From Rhodospirillales bacterium (GTDB taxonomy: Bacteria; Pseudomonadota; Alphaproteobacteria; Rhodospirillales; UBA2165): DNA of 64,000 bases. The notes under the pieces are model-generated. The model saw only the letters and a list, made by a program, of their open reading frames with translations, was not told where the DNA came from and ran no database searches. The stretch's first letter is position 1, and each line of letters starts with the position of its first letter. Shown here piece after piece: positions 1-7,860 of the stretch. A program made the translations under genes and the position numbers. The DNA is taken from the NCBI GenBank assembly GCA_022823235.1, contig JAJDXO010000005.1, positions 22,857-86,856 on the forward strand. The letters are read 5' to 3'.

Positions 1-112
1 AGAACCCCATATGGGAGCGGGCGCGGACCTTCATCACCTCCCACGGCGTGGGCGCGTCGACGTGAAACTCGTTTTCGGCGGTTGCGACGGCGGATGTCTC
101 GTTCGGTGCCAT
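1..112 (-). CDS. ABC transporter permease, DppC/OppC type (partial, N-terminus only)
   Basis: Reading frame on the minus strand that starts with ATG 7 nt after the TGA of the DppB-type permease and runs off the window edge, so only about 37 residues are visible (MAPNETSAVA... ending ...SHMGF). The hydrophilic N-terminus is compatible with the second permease of a dipeptide/oligopeptide ABC importer. The call rests mainly on gene order (substrate-binding protein, permease 1, then this gene), which is the standard dppABC arrangement. No membrane segment is visible in the part present. Confidence 0.6.
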   Translation of the reverse strand, partial: MAPNETSAVATAENEFHVDAPTPWEVMKVRARSHMGF

Positions 113-119
113 GGGGGCC

Positions 120-1037
120 TCAGTTCAGCCGGATCCGGGGATCGAGCTGGGCGTTGATCAGATCGCTGATGATGGTCAGCGCGATGTAGATGAAGGCGAT
201 CATCGCGACGATGGATTGGACCACCGGGAAATCCTGACGGATGATCGCCTGCAGGGCCTCGAACCCAATCCCGTTGAGGGCGAAGATGCTCTCCACCACC
301 ACGGTCCCGCCCAGGAGCCGGCCGAAGGAAACCATGGTGATCGACACCACCGGCAGGATGGCGTTGCGCAGCGCGTGCTTGTACATCACCGAGGTCCGGT
401 TGAGACCCTTGGCCCGGGCGGTCCGGATGAAATCGGACTGCATGACCTCGATCATCCCGGCGCGGGTGAGGCGCATCTTCACCGGCATGGAGGACAGGCC
501 GATGGTCAGCGTCGGCAATACAAAATGCACCCACGTCTCCTGGCCGGCGATCGGCAGCCACGCGAGCATCACGCCGAAGACAAGAATGAACATCAAGCCC
601 AGCCAGAAATTCGGGATCGCCTGGCCCGAGACCGCGAACACCAATGCCGCCCGGTCGATCCAGGTGTTCCGGCGCACCGCCGCCAGGATGCCGAGAGGGA
701 TGGCGATGACCAGGCTGAGAATCAGCGAATAAGTCGCGAGCTTGATGGTCACCGGCATCGCGGCGGTGATGATCTCGAACACCGGCTCGTTGGAGAACAC
801 CGAGACGCCCAGGTCGCCCGACAGCGCCGAGCCCGCCCAATCCAGATATTGAATGTGGAACGGCCGGTCGAGGCCGTAGGCCTTGGCCACCGCCTGGATC
901 TCGGCTTCGGAGGCGTCGTCGCCGGCAAGCTCGGAGGCCAGATCGCCCGACAGCCGGAGCAGGCTGAAGGCGAAGATGGAAACGGTGATCGCCACCAGGA
1001 TGGCGACGATCAGCCGGTTGAGGAAATAGTTCAGCAA
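120..1037 (-). CDS. ABC transporter permease, DppB/OppB type
   Basis: Inner-membrane subunit of a family-5 (peptide, opine or nickel type) ABC importer. The 305-residue protein has an N-terminal membrane segment (about residues 8-28) and several more hydrophobic segments. An EAA-type cytoplasmic loop (RTARAKGLNRTSVMYKHALR, about residues 205-225) would contact the ATPase. The length is normal for the family. The start is TTG, preceded by GAGGGGA at suitable distance; I see no better start. It lies downstream of the substrate-binding protein and 7 nt before the next permease, so all three are probably one transcript. Substrate unknown. The longer overlapping minus-strand ORF 34..1053 is a shadow. 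Confidence 0.93.
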   Translation of the reverse strand: MLNYFLNRLIVAILVAITVSIFAFSLLRLSGDLASELAGDDASEAEIQAVAKAYGLDRPFHIQYLDWAGSALSGDLGVSVFSNEPVFEIITAAMPVTIKLATYSLILSLVIAIPLGILAAVRRNTWIDRAALVFAVSGQAIPNFWLGLMFILVFGVMLAWLPIAGQETWVHFVLPTLTIGLSSMPVKMRLTRAGMIEVMQSDFIRTARAKGLNRTSVMYKHALRNAILPVVSITMVSFGRLLGGTVVVESIFALNGIGFEALQAIIRQDFPVVQSIVAMIAFIYIALTIISDLINAQLDPRIRLN

Positions 1038-1110
1038 CCGAGATTCCCCTCAAGCGTCACGAAGGCCGGGCCGCCGTCAGCGGCCCGGCCTGTTGAGTTT
1101 ATCCGCCGAT

Positions 1111-2661
1111 CTACTTCCAGCTCAAATCGCTGAGGATGTAGCCGAGCGGCCGTTGGACCGCGGGCGTGATAACCACCTCCTTGGTGTGCAGCGAGTGGAC
1201 CACATTGCGGATCATCGGATACAGGTAGCCCTTGTCGACCGCATAATCGATCGCCTTGGTGACCGCCGCCTTGCGGGCTTCGGGATCCATGATGCTCATG
1301 GTCTTGCGGGCCATGCCCCGCAGTTTCTTGTCCTCGAATTCGGGCCGCATGAAGAACCGCGCCATCGCCGCGGAGACGTCATAGATTCCGCCGCCGCCCC
1401 AGGCGTAATAGATCAGCTCCAGCTTGCGGTCGCGGGCCAGCTTGCGGGCCGACGGGATGGGCACGCCCTGCACGGTCGGCCGGAGCCCCACCTTGCGCAG
1501 CATACCGGCCACCACCTGGGCATCCTTCCTGATCGAACCGGCGAAGGTGGTGATTTTTACATCGAAGCCGTCCCCGAAGCCGGCCTCGGCGAGCAGTTTC
1601 CTGGCGCCTGCCGGATCATAGGCGGGTGTCGTCTTGGTGAAACCGCAGCCGATCTGCGCCGGTACGCAAATGGCGTTCATCGGCTGGTTGATCTTGGCCC
1701 CCGCGGCATGAAGTTTCTGAACCGTCGCCCGGTCGATGGCCATGCCGATGGCCCGGCGGACGCGGAGGTCGGCCAGCGCCTTCACGTTTTCCTGGCTCTG
1801 GCCGTAAACCGCCACATACTGGAAGCCGAGACCCTCCAGCGCGCTGTGAATGAAGCGGCCGGTTTTGGCCGTGTTGATGGCGATCTCGGGGGAAATTTGG
1901 CGGGTGAGATCGATCCGCCCGGACAGCAGCTGCGCCGTCCGGGTGCCGGCGTCGGGGATCAGCGGCGATACGACGGTGCCGATCTTGGCCTTGGGCATCA
2001 CGTCGTTGCCCCGGTAGCCGTCGTTCTTGACGAACATATGTCCCTTTGCCTTGTCGAACCGGGCCAGGCGATAGGCGCCGTAGCTGACGCCCTTGGACGC
2101 GAACAGGCGCTTCTTCTTGGCGTCGATCGGCCGGTGAATATGCTCGGGATAGATATAGGTCCGATGGGCCAGGCGCTGGAGCGCGAACGGGGTTGGCCGC
2201 TTGGTGACGATGCGCACCTTGTGGGGGCCCAGCTTCTCGGCGGCCTTGATGAAGGTCCAATTGGCCTTCAAACGCAGCCGGACCTTGGGATCGACCAGCC
2301 AATTGATGATGTAGACGACGTCGTCGGCGTCGATGGCCTCGCCGTCGGACCACTTTAGATCGTCGAACAGCTCGAACTCGTAGGTGACGGGATCCACCTG
2401 CTTCCAGCTCTTGGCGATGGCCGGCACGTACTTGCCGGTCTTGGGGTTGAAATCGATCAGGCCGGAATAAAGCGCCGGTGAAAACACACCGTCCCACGGG
2501 CCGGGCGTGATGAAGAAGTCGATGGTTTGGAGCTGCACGTTGTGCGGCATCCGCAAGGTGTCCTTGGATTTCTGCGCCAGGGCCGGGCCGGCGCCGGTGG
2601 CGGCGAAACCAAGAGCCAGGGCGCCCGCGGCGGCCAGCGATATGGTTCTGCGATTGGTCAT
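1111..2661 (-). CDS. ABC transporter substrate-binding protein, family 5
   Basis: Periplasmic binding protein (516 aa) that delivers substrate to the two permeases downstream. It has a clear Sec signal peptide (MTNRRTISLAAAGALALGFA..., likely cut after ALA near residue 29). The body carries family SBP_bac_5 features, including KSWKQVDPVTYEFELFDDLKW near residue 90 and a central RRAIGMAIDR segment. Related proteins bind peptides, but also sugars, opines and metal chelates, so the ligand cannot be named. It is preceded by a marR-type gene on the same strand with a 49-nt gap, suggesting joint regulation. Confidence 0.93.
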   Translation of the reverse strand: MTNRRTISLAAAGALALGFAATGAGPALAQKSKDTLRMPHNVQLQTIDFFITPGPWDGVFSPALYSGLIDFNPKTGKYVPAIAKSWKQVDPVTYEFELFDDLKWSDGEAIDADDVVYIINWLVDPKVRLRLKANWTFIKAAEKLGPHKVRIVTKRPTPFALQRLAHRTYIYPEHIHRPIDAKKKRLFASKGVSYGAYRLARFDKAKGHMFVKNDGYRGNDVMPKAKIGTVVSPLIPDAGTRTAQLLSGRIDLTRQISPEIAINTAKTGRFIHSALEGLGFQYVAVYGQSQENVKALADLRVRRAIGMAIDRATVQKLHAAGAKINQPMNAICVPAQIGCGFTKTTPAYDPAGARKLLAEAGFGDGFDVKITTFAGSIRKDAQVVAGMLRKVGLRPTVQGVPIPSARKLARDRKLELIYYAWGGGGIYDVSAAMARFFMRPEFEDKKLRGMARKTMSIMDPEARKAAVTKAIDYAVDKGYLYPMIRNVVHSLHTKEVVITPAVQRPLGYILSDLSWK

Positions 2662-2710
2662 GGTCGTCTCCCAGTCCTATGTTCCTGTCAAAACGGTTTG
2701 CCGGTGCGCG

Positions 2711-3286
2711 TCAGGCGGGAAGGGCGAGGTCCTCCACGTCTTCGTCCGGCTGTTTGTCTTGCTTTTGCGCCAAATAGCCGTCGATCTTGGCGAATGCGGT
2801 GTAGAGATATTTTCGCTCGGTCGGCGTGAGCCGGTTGAGCAGTTCCAGTTGCCGGGCCAGGCCCTCCTCGACGATGGCGCGTTCCAGCTTTTCGCCGGCC
2901 TTGGTGGCGGTGAAGATGGCACTCCGCGCATCCTCCGGATTGTCGGCCCGGGTGACGAAACCTTTGTCCACCAAGGTGGTCAGCGCCCGGCTGATGGCCG
3001 CCTTGTCGATGGAAAGGTAGTCCGCGATGTCCCGGACCGTGGACTGCCCGCCGTTCGACAGCCGGGCCAGCGTGCGGCGTTCGGAAATGGATATGCCGAA
3101 CGCCGCGTTCAAAAACCGCGTGGTCTGCGTATCCAGCAGCCGCGAGATGCGGCTGATGCGATAAGTCAGATAATGCTCCAGCCGCAGTTTCGACGGGCCG
3201 GCCTCCATCACCGGTTGATCGATGGAGTCCGGCAGCGTCCATTTCCGGGGTCGGGCCAACGGCAACCTTCCTTTCTCGGTTGACAT
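2711..3286 (-). CDS. MarR-family transcriptional regulator
   Basis: DNA-binding regulator of 191 aa. A winged helix-turn-helix occupies about residues 65-135 (GISISERRTLARLS, DIADYLSIDKAAISRALTTL, then the wing KGFVTRADNPEDARS), flanked by the dimerisation helices typical of MarR proteins. It opens the operon with the ABC transporter and is divergent from the MetE-like gene. The 57-bp gap between the two start codons contains two palindromes built on GTTG/CAAC half sites, so it probably controls itself and both neighbours in response to a small organic ligand. The ligand is not inferable. Confidence 0.92.
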   Translation of the reverse strand: MSTEKGRLPLARPRKWTLPDSIDQPVMEAGPSKLRLEHYLTYRISRISRLLDTQTTRFLNAAFGISISERRTLARLSNGGQSTVRDIADYLSIDKAAISRALTTLVDKGFVTRADNPEDARSAIFTATKAGEKLERAIVEEGLARQLELLNRLTPTERKYLYTAFAKIDGYLAQKQDKQPDEDVEDLALPA

Positions 3287-3290
3287 TATT

Positions 3291-3320
3291 GTTGTTGCGA
3301 CAACGTTGTTGCGTCAACAA
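3291..3320. promoter_or_regulatory. Tandem palindromic operator pair between marR and metE-like gene
   Basis: Two adjacent inverted repeats lie between the divergent start codons. GTTGT-TGCG-ACAAC is at 3291-3304. TTGTTG-CGT-CAACAA is at 3306-3320. Both share the half site GTTG/CAAC and neither lies in coding sequence. Position and symmetry fit binding sites for the adjacent MarR protein. This is an inference from position; no binding evidence exists. Confidence 0.7.
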
Positions 3321-3343
3321 AAATTTTCGGCTTATGTTTCGGA

Positions 3344-4522
3344 ATGGAGATATCCAGGGATCGAATTCTCACCACCCATGTGGGCTCGCTGCCCCGTCCG
3401 GCGGACCTGTTCGAACTGCTGATCGCCGAGGATGCGGGAGACGATCACGATGCCGCGAAGCTGATCGAGACCGCCCATCGGGCCGTCGGCGAGGTGGTCC
3501 GCCGGCAAGCCGATGCCGGGGTCGACATCGTCAGCGACGGCGAGTTGAGCAAGTCGTCGTATACCCACTACGTCAAGCACCGCCTGAACGGCATCGGCTC
3601 CGGGAAACGGGGCGGCGGTGGCGACGGCGGTGGCGGCGGACCGCGGGATATGCGGGATCACCCGGACGCGGCGCCGCATGCCGGGCGCGGCACCGGGCGG
3701 GACCTCCTGACCCCGGTGGTCTGTGACGGCCGGGTCAGTTACGGCGACACGGGTCCCTTGGAGCGCGACATCGACAACCTCAGGGCGGCACTTGCCGAGG
3801 CCGCGCCCGACACCCGGCCGGTGGAGGCGTTCATCAATGCAGCCTCGCCGGCGACGCTCGCCCATTTCATCCGCGACGACCATTATGGCGATCACGACCG
3901 TTTTCTCGCCGACCTCGCCGATGCCATGCGCACCGAATACGAGGCGATCGCCGATGCTGGTTTGTTGGTGCAGATCGACGCGCCGGATTTGGCCATGGTC
4001 CGCCATATGAGCTACCAGGATTTGAGCGACGAGGAATTCCTCCGAATTGCCGAGCGCAATGTGGAAGCGCTGAACCACGCCACGGCCAACATCCCGCCCG
4101 ACGCCATGCGTATGCACATCTGCTGGGGCAACTATCCGGGCCCCCATACCCACGATATCCCGGTAAGCCGGGTCATCCCGGCAATCATGAAGGCGCGGCC
4201 GCAGGCCGTCCTGTTCGAGGCCGCCAACCCGGCGCACGCCCATGAACACGAGGATTGGGCGGCCGCCCGTATCGCCGACGACAAGATTCTCATCCCCGGG
4301 GTCATCGACACCACCACCAATCTGGTCGAGCATCCGCGCCTGATCGCCCAGCGCATCGGCCAATTCGCGGAAATCGTCGGGCGGGAGCGGGTGATCGCCG
4401 GCACCGATTGCGGGTTCGGCACCGTCGCCGGCCGGGACGTGGTCGCTCATTCGGTGGTCTGGAAGAAACTGGCCAACCTCGGCGAGGGCGCCGCTCTCGC
4501 GTCCAAGAACCTGTGGAACTAG
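3344..4522 (+). CDS. Cobalamin-independent methionine synthase (MetE C-terminal)-like methyltransferase
   Basis: 392-aa protein of the short MetE-like family (COG0620), which holds only the zinc-dependent catalytic barrel. The predicted zinc ligands are all visible: His and Cys in MRMHICWGNYPG, Glu in VLFEAANPAH and Cys in IAGTDCGFGTV. Members transfer methyl or alkyl groups to thiols, and the group also includes enzymes acting on coenzyme M adducts, so methionine synthesis is not the only option. A glycine-rich stretch near residue 90 (GGGGDGGGGGPRDM) is unusual for the family. It is followed 5 nt later by the sulfatase, so the two are probably co-transcribed from the MarR-controlled divergent promoter. 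Confidence 0.85.
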   Translation: MEISRDRILTTHVGSLPRPADLFELLIAEDAGDDHDAAKLIETAHRAVGEVVRRQADAGVDIVSDGELSKSSYTHYVKHRLNGIGSGKRGGGGDGGGGGPRDMRDHPDAAPHAGRGTGRDLLTPVVCDGRVSYGDTGPLERDIDNLRAALAEAAPDTRPVEAFINAASPATLAHFIRDDHYGDHDRFLADLADAMRTEYEAIADAGLLVQIDAPDLAMVRHMSYQDLSDEEFLRIAERNVEALNHATANIPPDAMRMHICWGNYPGPHTHDIPVSRVIPAIMKARPQAVLFEAANPAHAHEHEDWAAARIADDKILIPGVIDTTTNLVEHPRLIAQRIGQFAEIVGRERVIAGTDCGFGTVAGRDVVAHSVVWKKLANLGEGAALASKNLWN

Positions 4523-4527
4523 AGACC

Positions 4528-5994
4528 GTGGAAGCCAAGAACCTGCTGATCATCATGTCCGACGAACACAATGCCCGGTTCATGGGCGCGGCCGGGCACC
4601 CCATGGCCAGGACACCCCACCTGGATGCGCTGGCGGCGGGCGGCACACGATTCACCTCGGCCTATTCCAACTGCCCGATCTGCGTGCCGGCGCGGGCGGT
4701 GTTCGCCACCGGCACCTATACCCATCGGAACGGCTATTGGGACAATGCCATTGCCTATGACGGCCGGGTGCCGAGTTGGGGCCACCGGCTGCGGGCGGCG
4801 GGGCGCCGGGTGGAATCCATCGGCAAGCTGCATTTCCGCAGCAACGACGACGATAACGGGTTCCAGGTCGAGCACATCCCCATGCACATCAAGGACGGGG
4901 TCGGCATGGTGCAGGGATCGATTCGCGGCCAGTATCCGGACTTCTCACCCCCGGAACCCCGGCGGGGCGGCGGCCCCTCCATCGTCGGCAGCGCCATGGC
5001 CGGCGAGACCAGCTACACCAAGTACGACCGCAAGATCGCCGAGATGGCCGGGGACTGGCTGTCGGCGGCGGGCGAACGCGGGGTCGAGGCGCCCTGGGTG
5101 TTGTTCGTCAGTTTCGTGAGCCCCCACTATCCGCTCACCGTGCCCCGGGAATATCTCGACCTCTATCCGCCCGCCGACATGCCCCATCCCAAGCTGGATC
5201 CCGCCGACGGCCACGAACTGCATCCCTGGTCGGCGCGGCTCGGTCTCGCCAACCAGCGGTTTTCCTTCGAGGAGAAAGCCTTCGCGCTTTCCGCCTATCT
5301 GGGCTTGTGTACGTTCCTGGACGATCAGGTGGGCCGCGTCCTGGCGGCGCTGGATACCGCCGGCCTCGGGGACGAGACCCGCATTCTCTACACCAGCGAT
5401 CACGGCGAGAATGCCGGCAGCCGGGGCATGTGGGGAAAGTCGGTGATGTACCAGGAAGCGACCAATATCCCGATGATCCTGAGCGGCGCCGGCGTGCCGG
5501 CGGGCCGGATCTGCGAAACGCCGGTCAGTCTCGTGGATGCCTATCCGAGCGTACTCACCGCCACTGGCACGCCCGGTGACGGTGAAGAACGCCCCGGGCG
5601 CTCTCTGTTCGACATCGCCGCCGAGCCCGCCGATCCGGACCGGCCGGTGTTTGGCGAATATCACGCCATGCGTTCGCCGTCCGCCGCCTACTTCCTCCGC
5701 GAGGGGCGCTACAAGTATCACTATTACGTGGGCTTCGATGCGGAGCTGTACGATCTAGCCGCCGACCCGGAAGAGACCGTGAACCTCGCCGCCGACCCGG
5801 CCCATGCCGGTCTGGCGGCCCGGTTCGAAGCCAAGCTCCGTGAGCGCCTTGATCCCGAAGCCACCGATGCCCGGGCCAAGGCCGATCAAAAGGCGCTGGT
5901 CGACCATCATGGCGGTCCCGAAGCGGTGATGTCGCGGGCCGCCGGCGGCAATAACTACACCGAGGTACCCGACGAAGTACTCGCGGTCCTGTAG
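4528..5994 (+). CDS. Sulfatase, formylglycine-dependent (arylsulfatase/choline-sulfatase type)
   Basis: Hydrolyses a sulfate ester. I place the start at GTG 4528, 5 nt after the stop of the upstream gene (VEAKNLLIIMSDEHN); the ORF track extends too far upstream. The 488-aa protein has the N-terminal metal-binding motif (IIMSDEHN), the sulfatase signature CVPAR at residues 52-56 whose Cys would become formylglycine, and a second metal site YTSDHGENAG. The C-terminus resembles choline-sulfatase-like enzymes (GRYKYHYYVGFDAELYDLAADP). No signal peptide is seen, so it is probably cytoplasmic. It would need a formylglycine-generating enzyme or anaerobic maturase encoded elsewhere. Confidence 0.9.
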   Translation: MEAKNLLIIMSDEHNARFMGAAGHPMARTPHLDALAAGGTRFTSAYSNCPICVPARAVFATGTYTHRNGYWDNAIAYDGRVPSWGHRLRAAGRRVESIGKLHFRSNDDDNGFQVEHIPMHIKDGVGMVQGSIRGQYPDFSPPEPRRGGGPSIVGSAMAGETSYTKYDRKIAEMAGDWLSAAGERGVEAPWVLFVSFVSPHYPLTVPREYLDLYPPADMPHPKLDPADGHELHPWSARLGLANQRFSFEEKAFALSAYLGLCTFLDDQVGRVLAALDTAGLGDETRILYTSDHGENAGSRGMWGKSVMYQEATNIPMILSGAGVPAGRICETPVSLVDAYPSVLTATGTPGDGEERPGRSLFDIAAEPADPDRPVFGEYHAMRSPSAAYFLREGRYKYHYYVGFDAELYDLAADPEETVNLAADPAHAGLAARFEAKLRERLDPEATDARAKADQKALVDHHGGPEAVMSRAAGGNNYTEVPDEVLAVL

Positions 5995-6113
5995 CGGCGG
6001 GCGCCGGGGACGGCGCTCTTCGTGCGGTATCGGCCCGAAACGGTCAGCGACGGAAACGGCGGCTCCAAACGTATTACCTGGGAGACGACCGACCAGCATC
6101 GGAGACCAGGCAT

Positions 6114-6914
6114 TTGACCCCCCACGTCCCCCAACTCTCCCGCCGGGCAGCCCTGATGGGACTCTCGGCCACCGGGTTCTCGCTTTTGACCGGCAGCGCA
6201 ATCGCCGCGGACCGCCCCCTGCTCTCGCCTCCCACCACGCCGCGAAGCGTCTGCGGCAACAGCGGCGTTCTGGCGTCCTCGATTGCGGACCGGGTGGCCA
6301 CGGTGGCCGATTTCAAGGGCGCCGGCGCCGCCGGCCTGACGCCGAGCAGCGTCGAGGGCCCCTATTTCATTTGCGCGGATGCGCTCGGCGGCAAGGACAT
6401 CACCGGCGGGAGACCCGGCCGGCCCCTGACGGCGGCGTTGCGCGTGTTGAACCGGTCCGGTGCGCCGGTCCCGGGCGCCATCGTCGATCTATGGGGCTGC
6501 GACGCCAGGGGTTTCTATTCGGGGCACGACGTGCATCCCGATTCAGGCGCCATCCCGCGCGGCGGCCGTCGTATACCGGACCTTGCCGGCCGGTTTCTGC
6601 GGGGCGCGTTGATGACGGATGCGGATGGGATCGCGGAGTTCGATTTGATCTATCCCGGCTATTACGCCGGACGCGCCATACACCTGCACTTCAAGGTCCA
6701 TGTCGGCAACAAGGCGTTTCTCACCAGCCAGGCTCTGTTCCCCGAGGAATGGAACGAACGAATTATGGCCATGGCGCCGTATAACGAACCAAGAAGTTCA
6801 ACCCGGACAACGAACGGTTCCGATCCATCGTTTATCGGCAACGCCGGCGAGTTCAGGATTGTGGAGCGCGGTCCCGTTCTCCTGGCCCTGATGAACCTCG
6901 GCATCGACGTATAG
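6114..6914 (+). CDS. Intradiol ring-cleavage dioxygenase-like protein, Tat-exported
   Basis: 266-aa protein with an N-terminal twin-arginine signal (SRRAALMGLSATGFSLL). The body carries the intradiol dioxygenase fold: LTPSSVEGPYF, then GAPVPGAIVDLWGCDARGFY, then YPGYYAGRAIHLHFKV. The tyrosines of the last two motifs and the two histidines of HLHF correspond to the Fe(III) ligands of protocatechuate and catechol dioxygenases. Export sets it apart from cytoplasmic catabolic enzymes. The start is TTG at 6114, preceded by GGAGACCAGG, and it keeps the Tat signal; no upstream ATG fits. Function on an aromatic diol is likely but the substrate is unknown. Confidence 0.82.
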   Translation: MTPHVPQLSRRAALMGLSATGFSLLTGSAIAADRPLLSPPTTPRSVCGNSGVLASSIADRVATVADFKGAGAAGLTPSSVEGPYFICADALGGKDITGGRPGRPLTAALRVLNRSGAPVPGAIVDLWGCDARGFYSGHDVHPDSGAIPRGGRRIPDLAGRFLRGALMTDADGIAEFDLIYPGYYAGRAIHLHFKVHVGNKAFLTSQALFPEEWNERIMAMAPYNEPRSSTRTTNGSDPSFIGNAGEFRIVERGPVLLALMNLGIDV

Positions 6915-7027
6915 CGCGCCCGCTTCCGGCCGGGGCGGAAGGGGGGGGAGCATTCCAAAGCCGCCTAGGGTCGGTACTCGATTGAGCCGCCCTACGAGTG
7001 TCGCGGCGGTGAGGCATAAACTGATTG

Positions 7028-7111
7028 CGTCATGGCCGGGCAAGGACCCGGCCATCCACGTGTACCGCCGGCCGCCAGACGTGGATCACCGGGTCAAGCC
7101 CGGTGATGACG
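7028..7111. repeat. REP-like palindromic intergenic repeat (family A)
   Basis: Contains the paired palindromes CGGGCAAGGACCCG and CACCGGGTCAAGCCCGGTG, each flanked by CATGG/GATGACG and GTGGAT sequences. The same building blocks recur near 21.4, 47.6-47.8 and 53.2-53.4 kb, always between genes. The whole 266-bp gap between the dioxygenase-like gene and the first selenoprotein gene holds nothing else that I recognise. Confidence 0.8.
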
Positions 7112-7180
7112 ACTTGCGGGTGAGCGGGGAGAGGGGGTTGGCGTCGGACATTGGTTCTCCCTTTCGGATTTCCGGACCCG

Positions 7181-7837
7181 TCAGTCGCCGGAGGGCTCGG
7201 GAAACTTCCCGGGCCAGGTGTCCAGGATCAATTGCAGATAGCGCCGCACGTTCTCCGGGTCGGTCCGCACCGAGCCCTTGATCTTCTCCACATCGTGCTC
7301 GGTGATGTCCATGTGGAGCGAGTCCATGATCCGGTTGGTCATGTTGAACGAACCGCAAACCAGGGTGAGTTCCAGGATTTCCGGCTCGCTGAACAGGCTT
7401 TTGACATGTTCGAAAACGTCGTCGCGGAACTTGGCTGTGTTCCTGGTCACGTGTTCGGCCCACAGGACCGCCGCCTTCTGCCGGTCGGTCAGCAGGTCGC
7501 TCTCCATGTAGCCGTCCGAGCGGATGACCTCGACCTGTTCGTCGGTAATGCCTGCCGCTTGACCAAGCGACGTGTTGTGGGAAATTCAGTGGTTGCAGTC
7601 GTTGATGAAGCTGGTCTTGAGGACCACCATCTCCTTGATCCGGGTCGACAGGACGCCCCCCGCCCCTTCCCGCTGGAGCACCATGGGCATGAAGGCCATG
7701 AACTTGGTCACCTCGGGCAGATGCGCGGACACCCGGGTATAGGTGTTGATCCGCCCGAGCGACTTCTTCACGTACTCATATCGCTTGGCCAGATTGCCGG
7801 TGAATTTGTCGACGTCCACCAAACTCAGTCGTGCCAT
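7181..7837 (-). CDS. Predicted selenoprotein: CMD/AhpD-fold peroxidase-like protein with CxxU motif (copy 1)
   Basis: The ORF track splits this gene at an in-frame TGA (7586-7588). Reading it as selenocysteine gives one 218-aa protein with Sec at residue 84 in DCNHUISHNTSLGQAAG, the redox motif of the carboxymuconolactone decarboxylase/alkylhydroperoxidase fold, where Cys normally stands. Homology to the adjacent copy 2 continues across the TGA (for example NTAKFRDDVF in both), so the downstream half is under selection. A stem-loop with GGUC loop follows the TGA at 16 nt. The start ATG 7837 has AGGGGGA upstream. The real stop is TGA at 7181. AhpD-like selenoproteins are known from marine metagenomes; the substrate here is unknown. 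Confidence 0.88.
7554..7571 (-). promoter_or_regulatory. Bacterial SECIS-like stem-loop, copy 1
   Basis: On the coding strand the RNA is G-U-CGCUU-GGUC-AAGCG-G-C: five perfect pairs plus a U-G and a G-C pair, closing a GGUC tetraloop. It begins 16 nt after the UGA, placing the loop G about 22 nt downstream, within the usual window of bacterial SECIS elements. The E. coli fdhF element also presents a GGUC sequence in its apical loop for SelB. Confidence 0.8.
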
Positions 7838-7860
7838 GCCGTCCCCCTGTTCCTCGGGTT

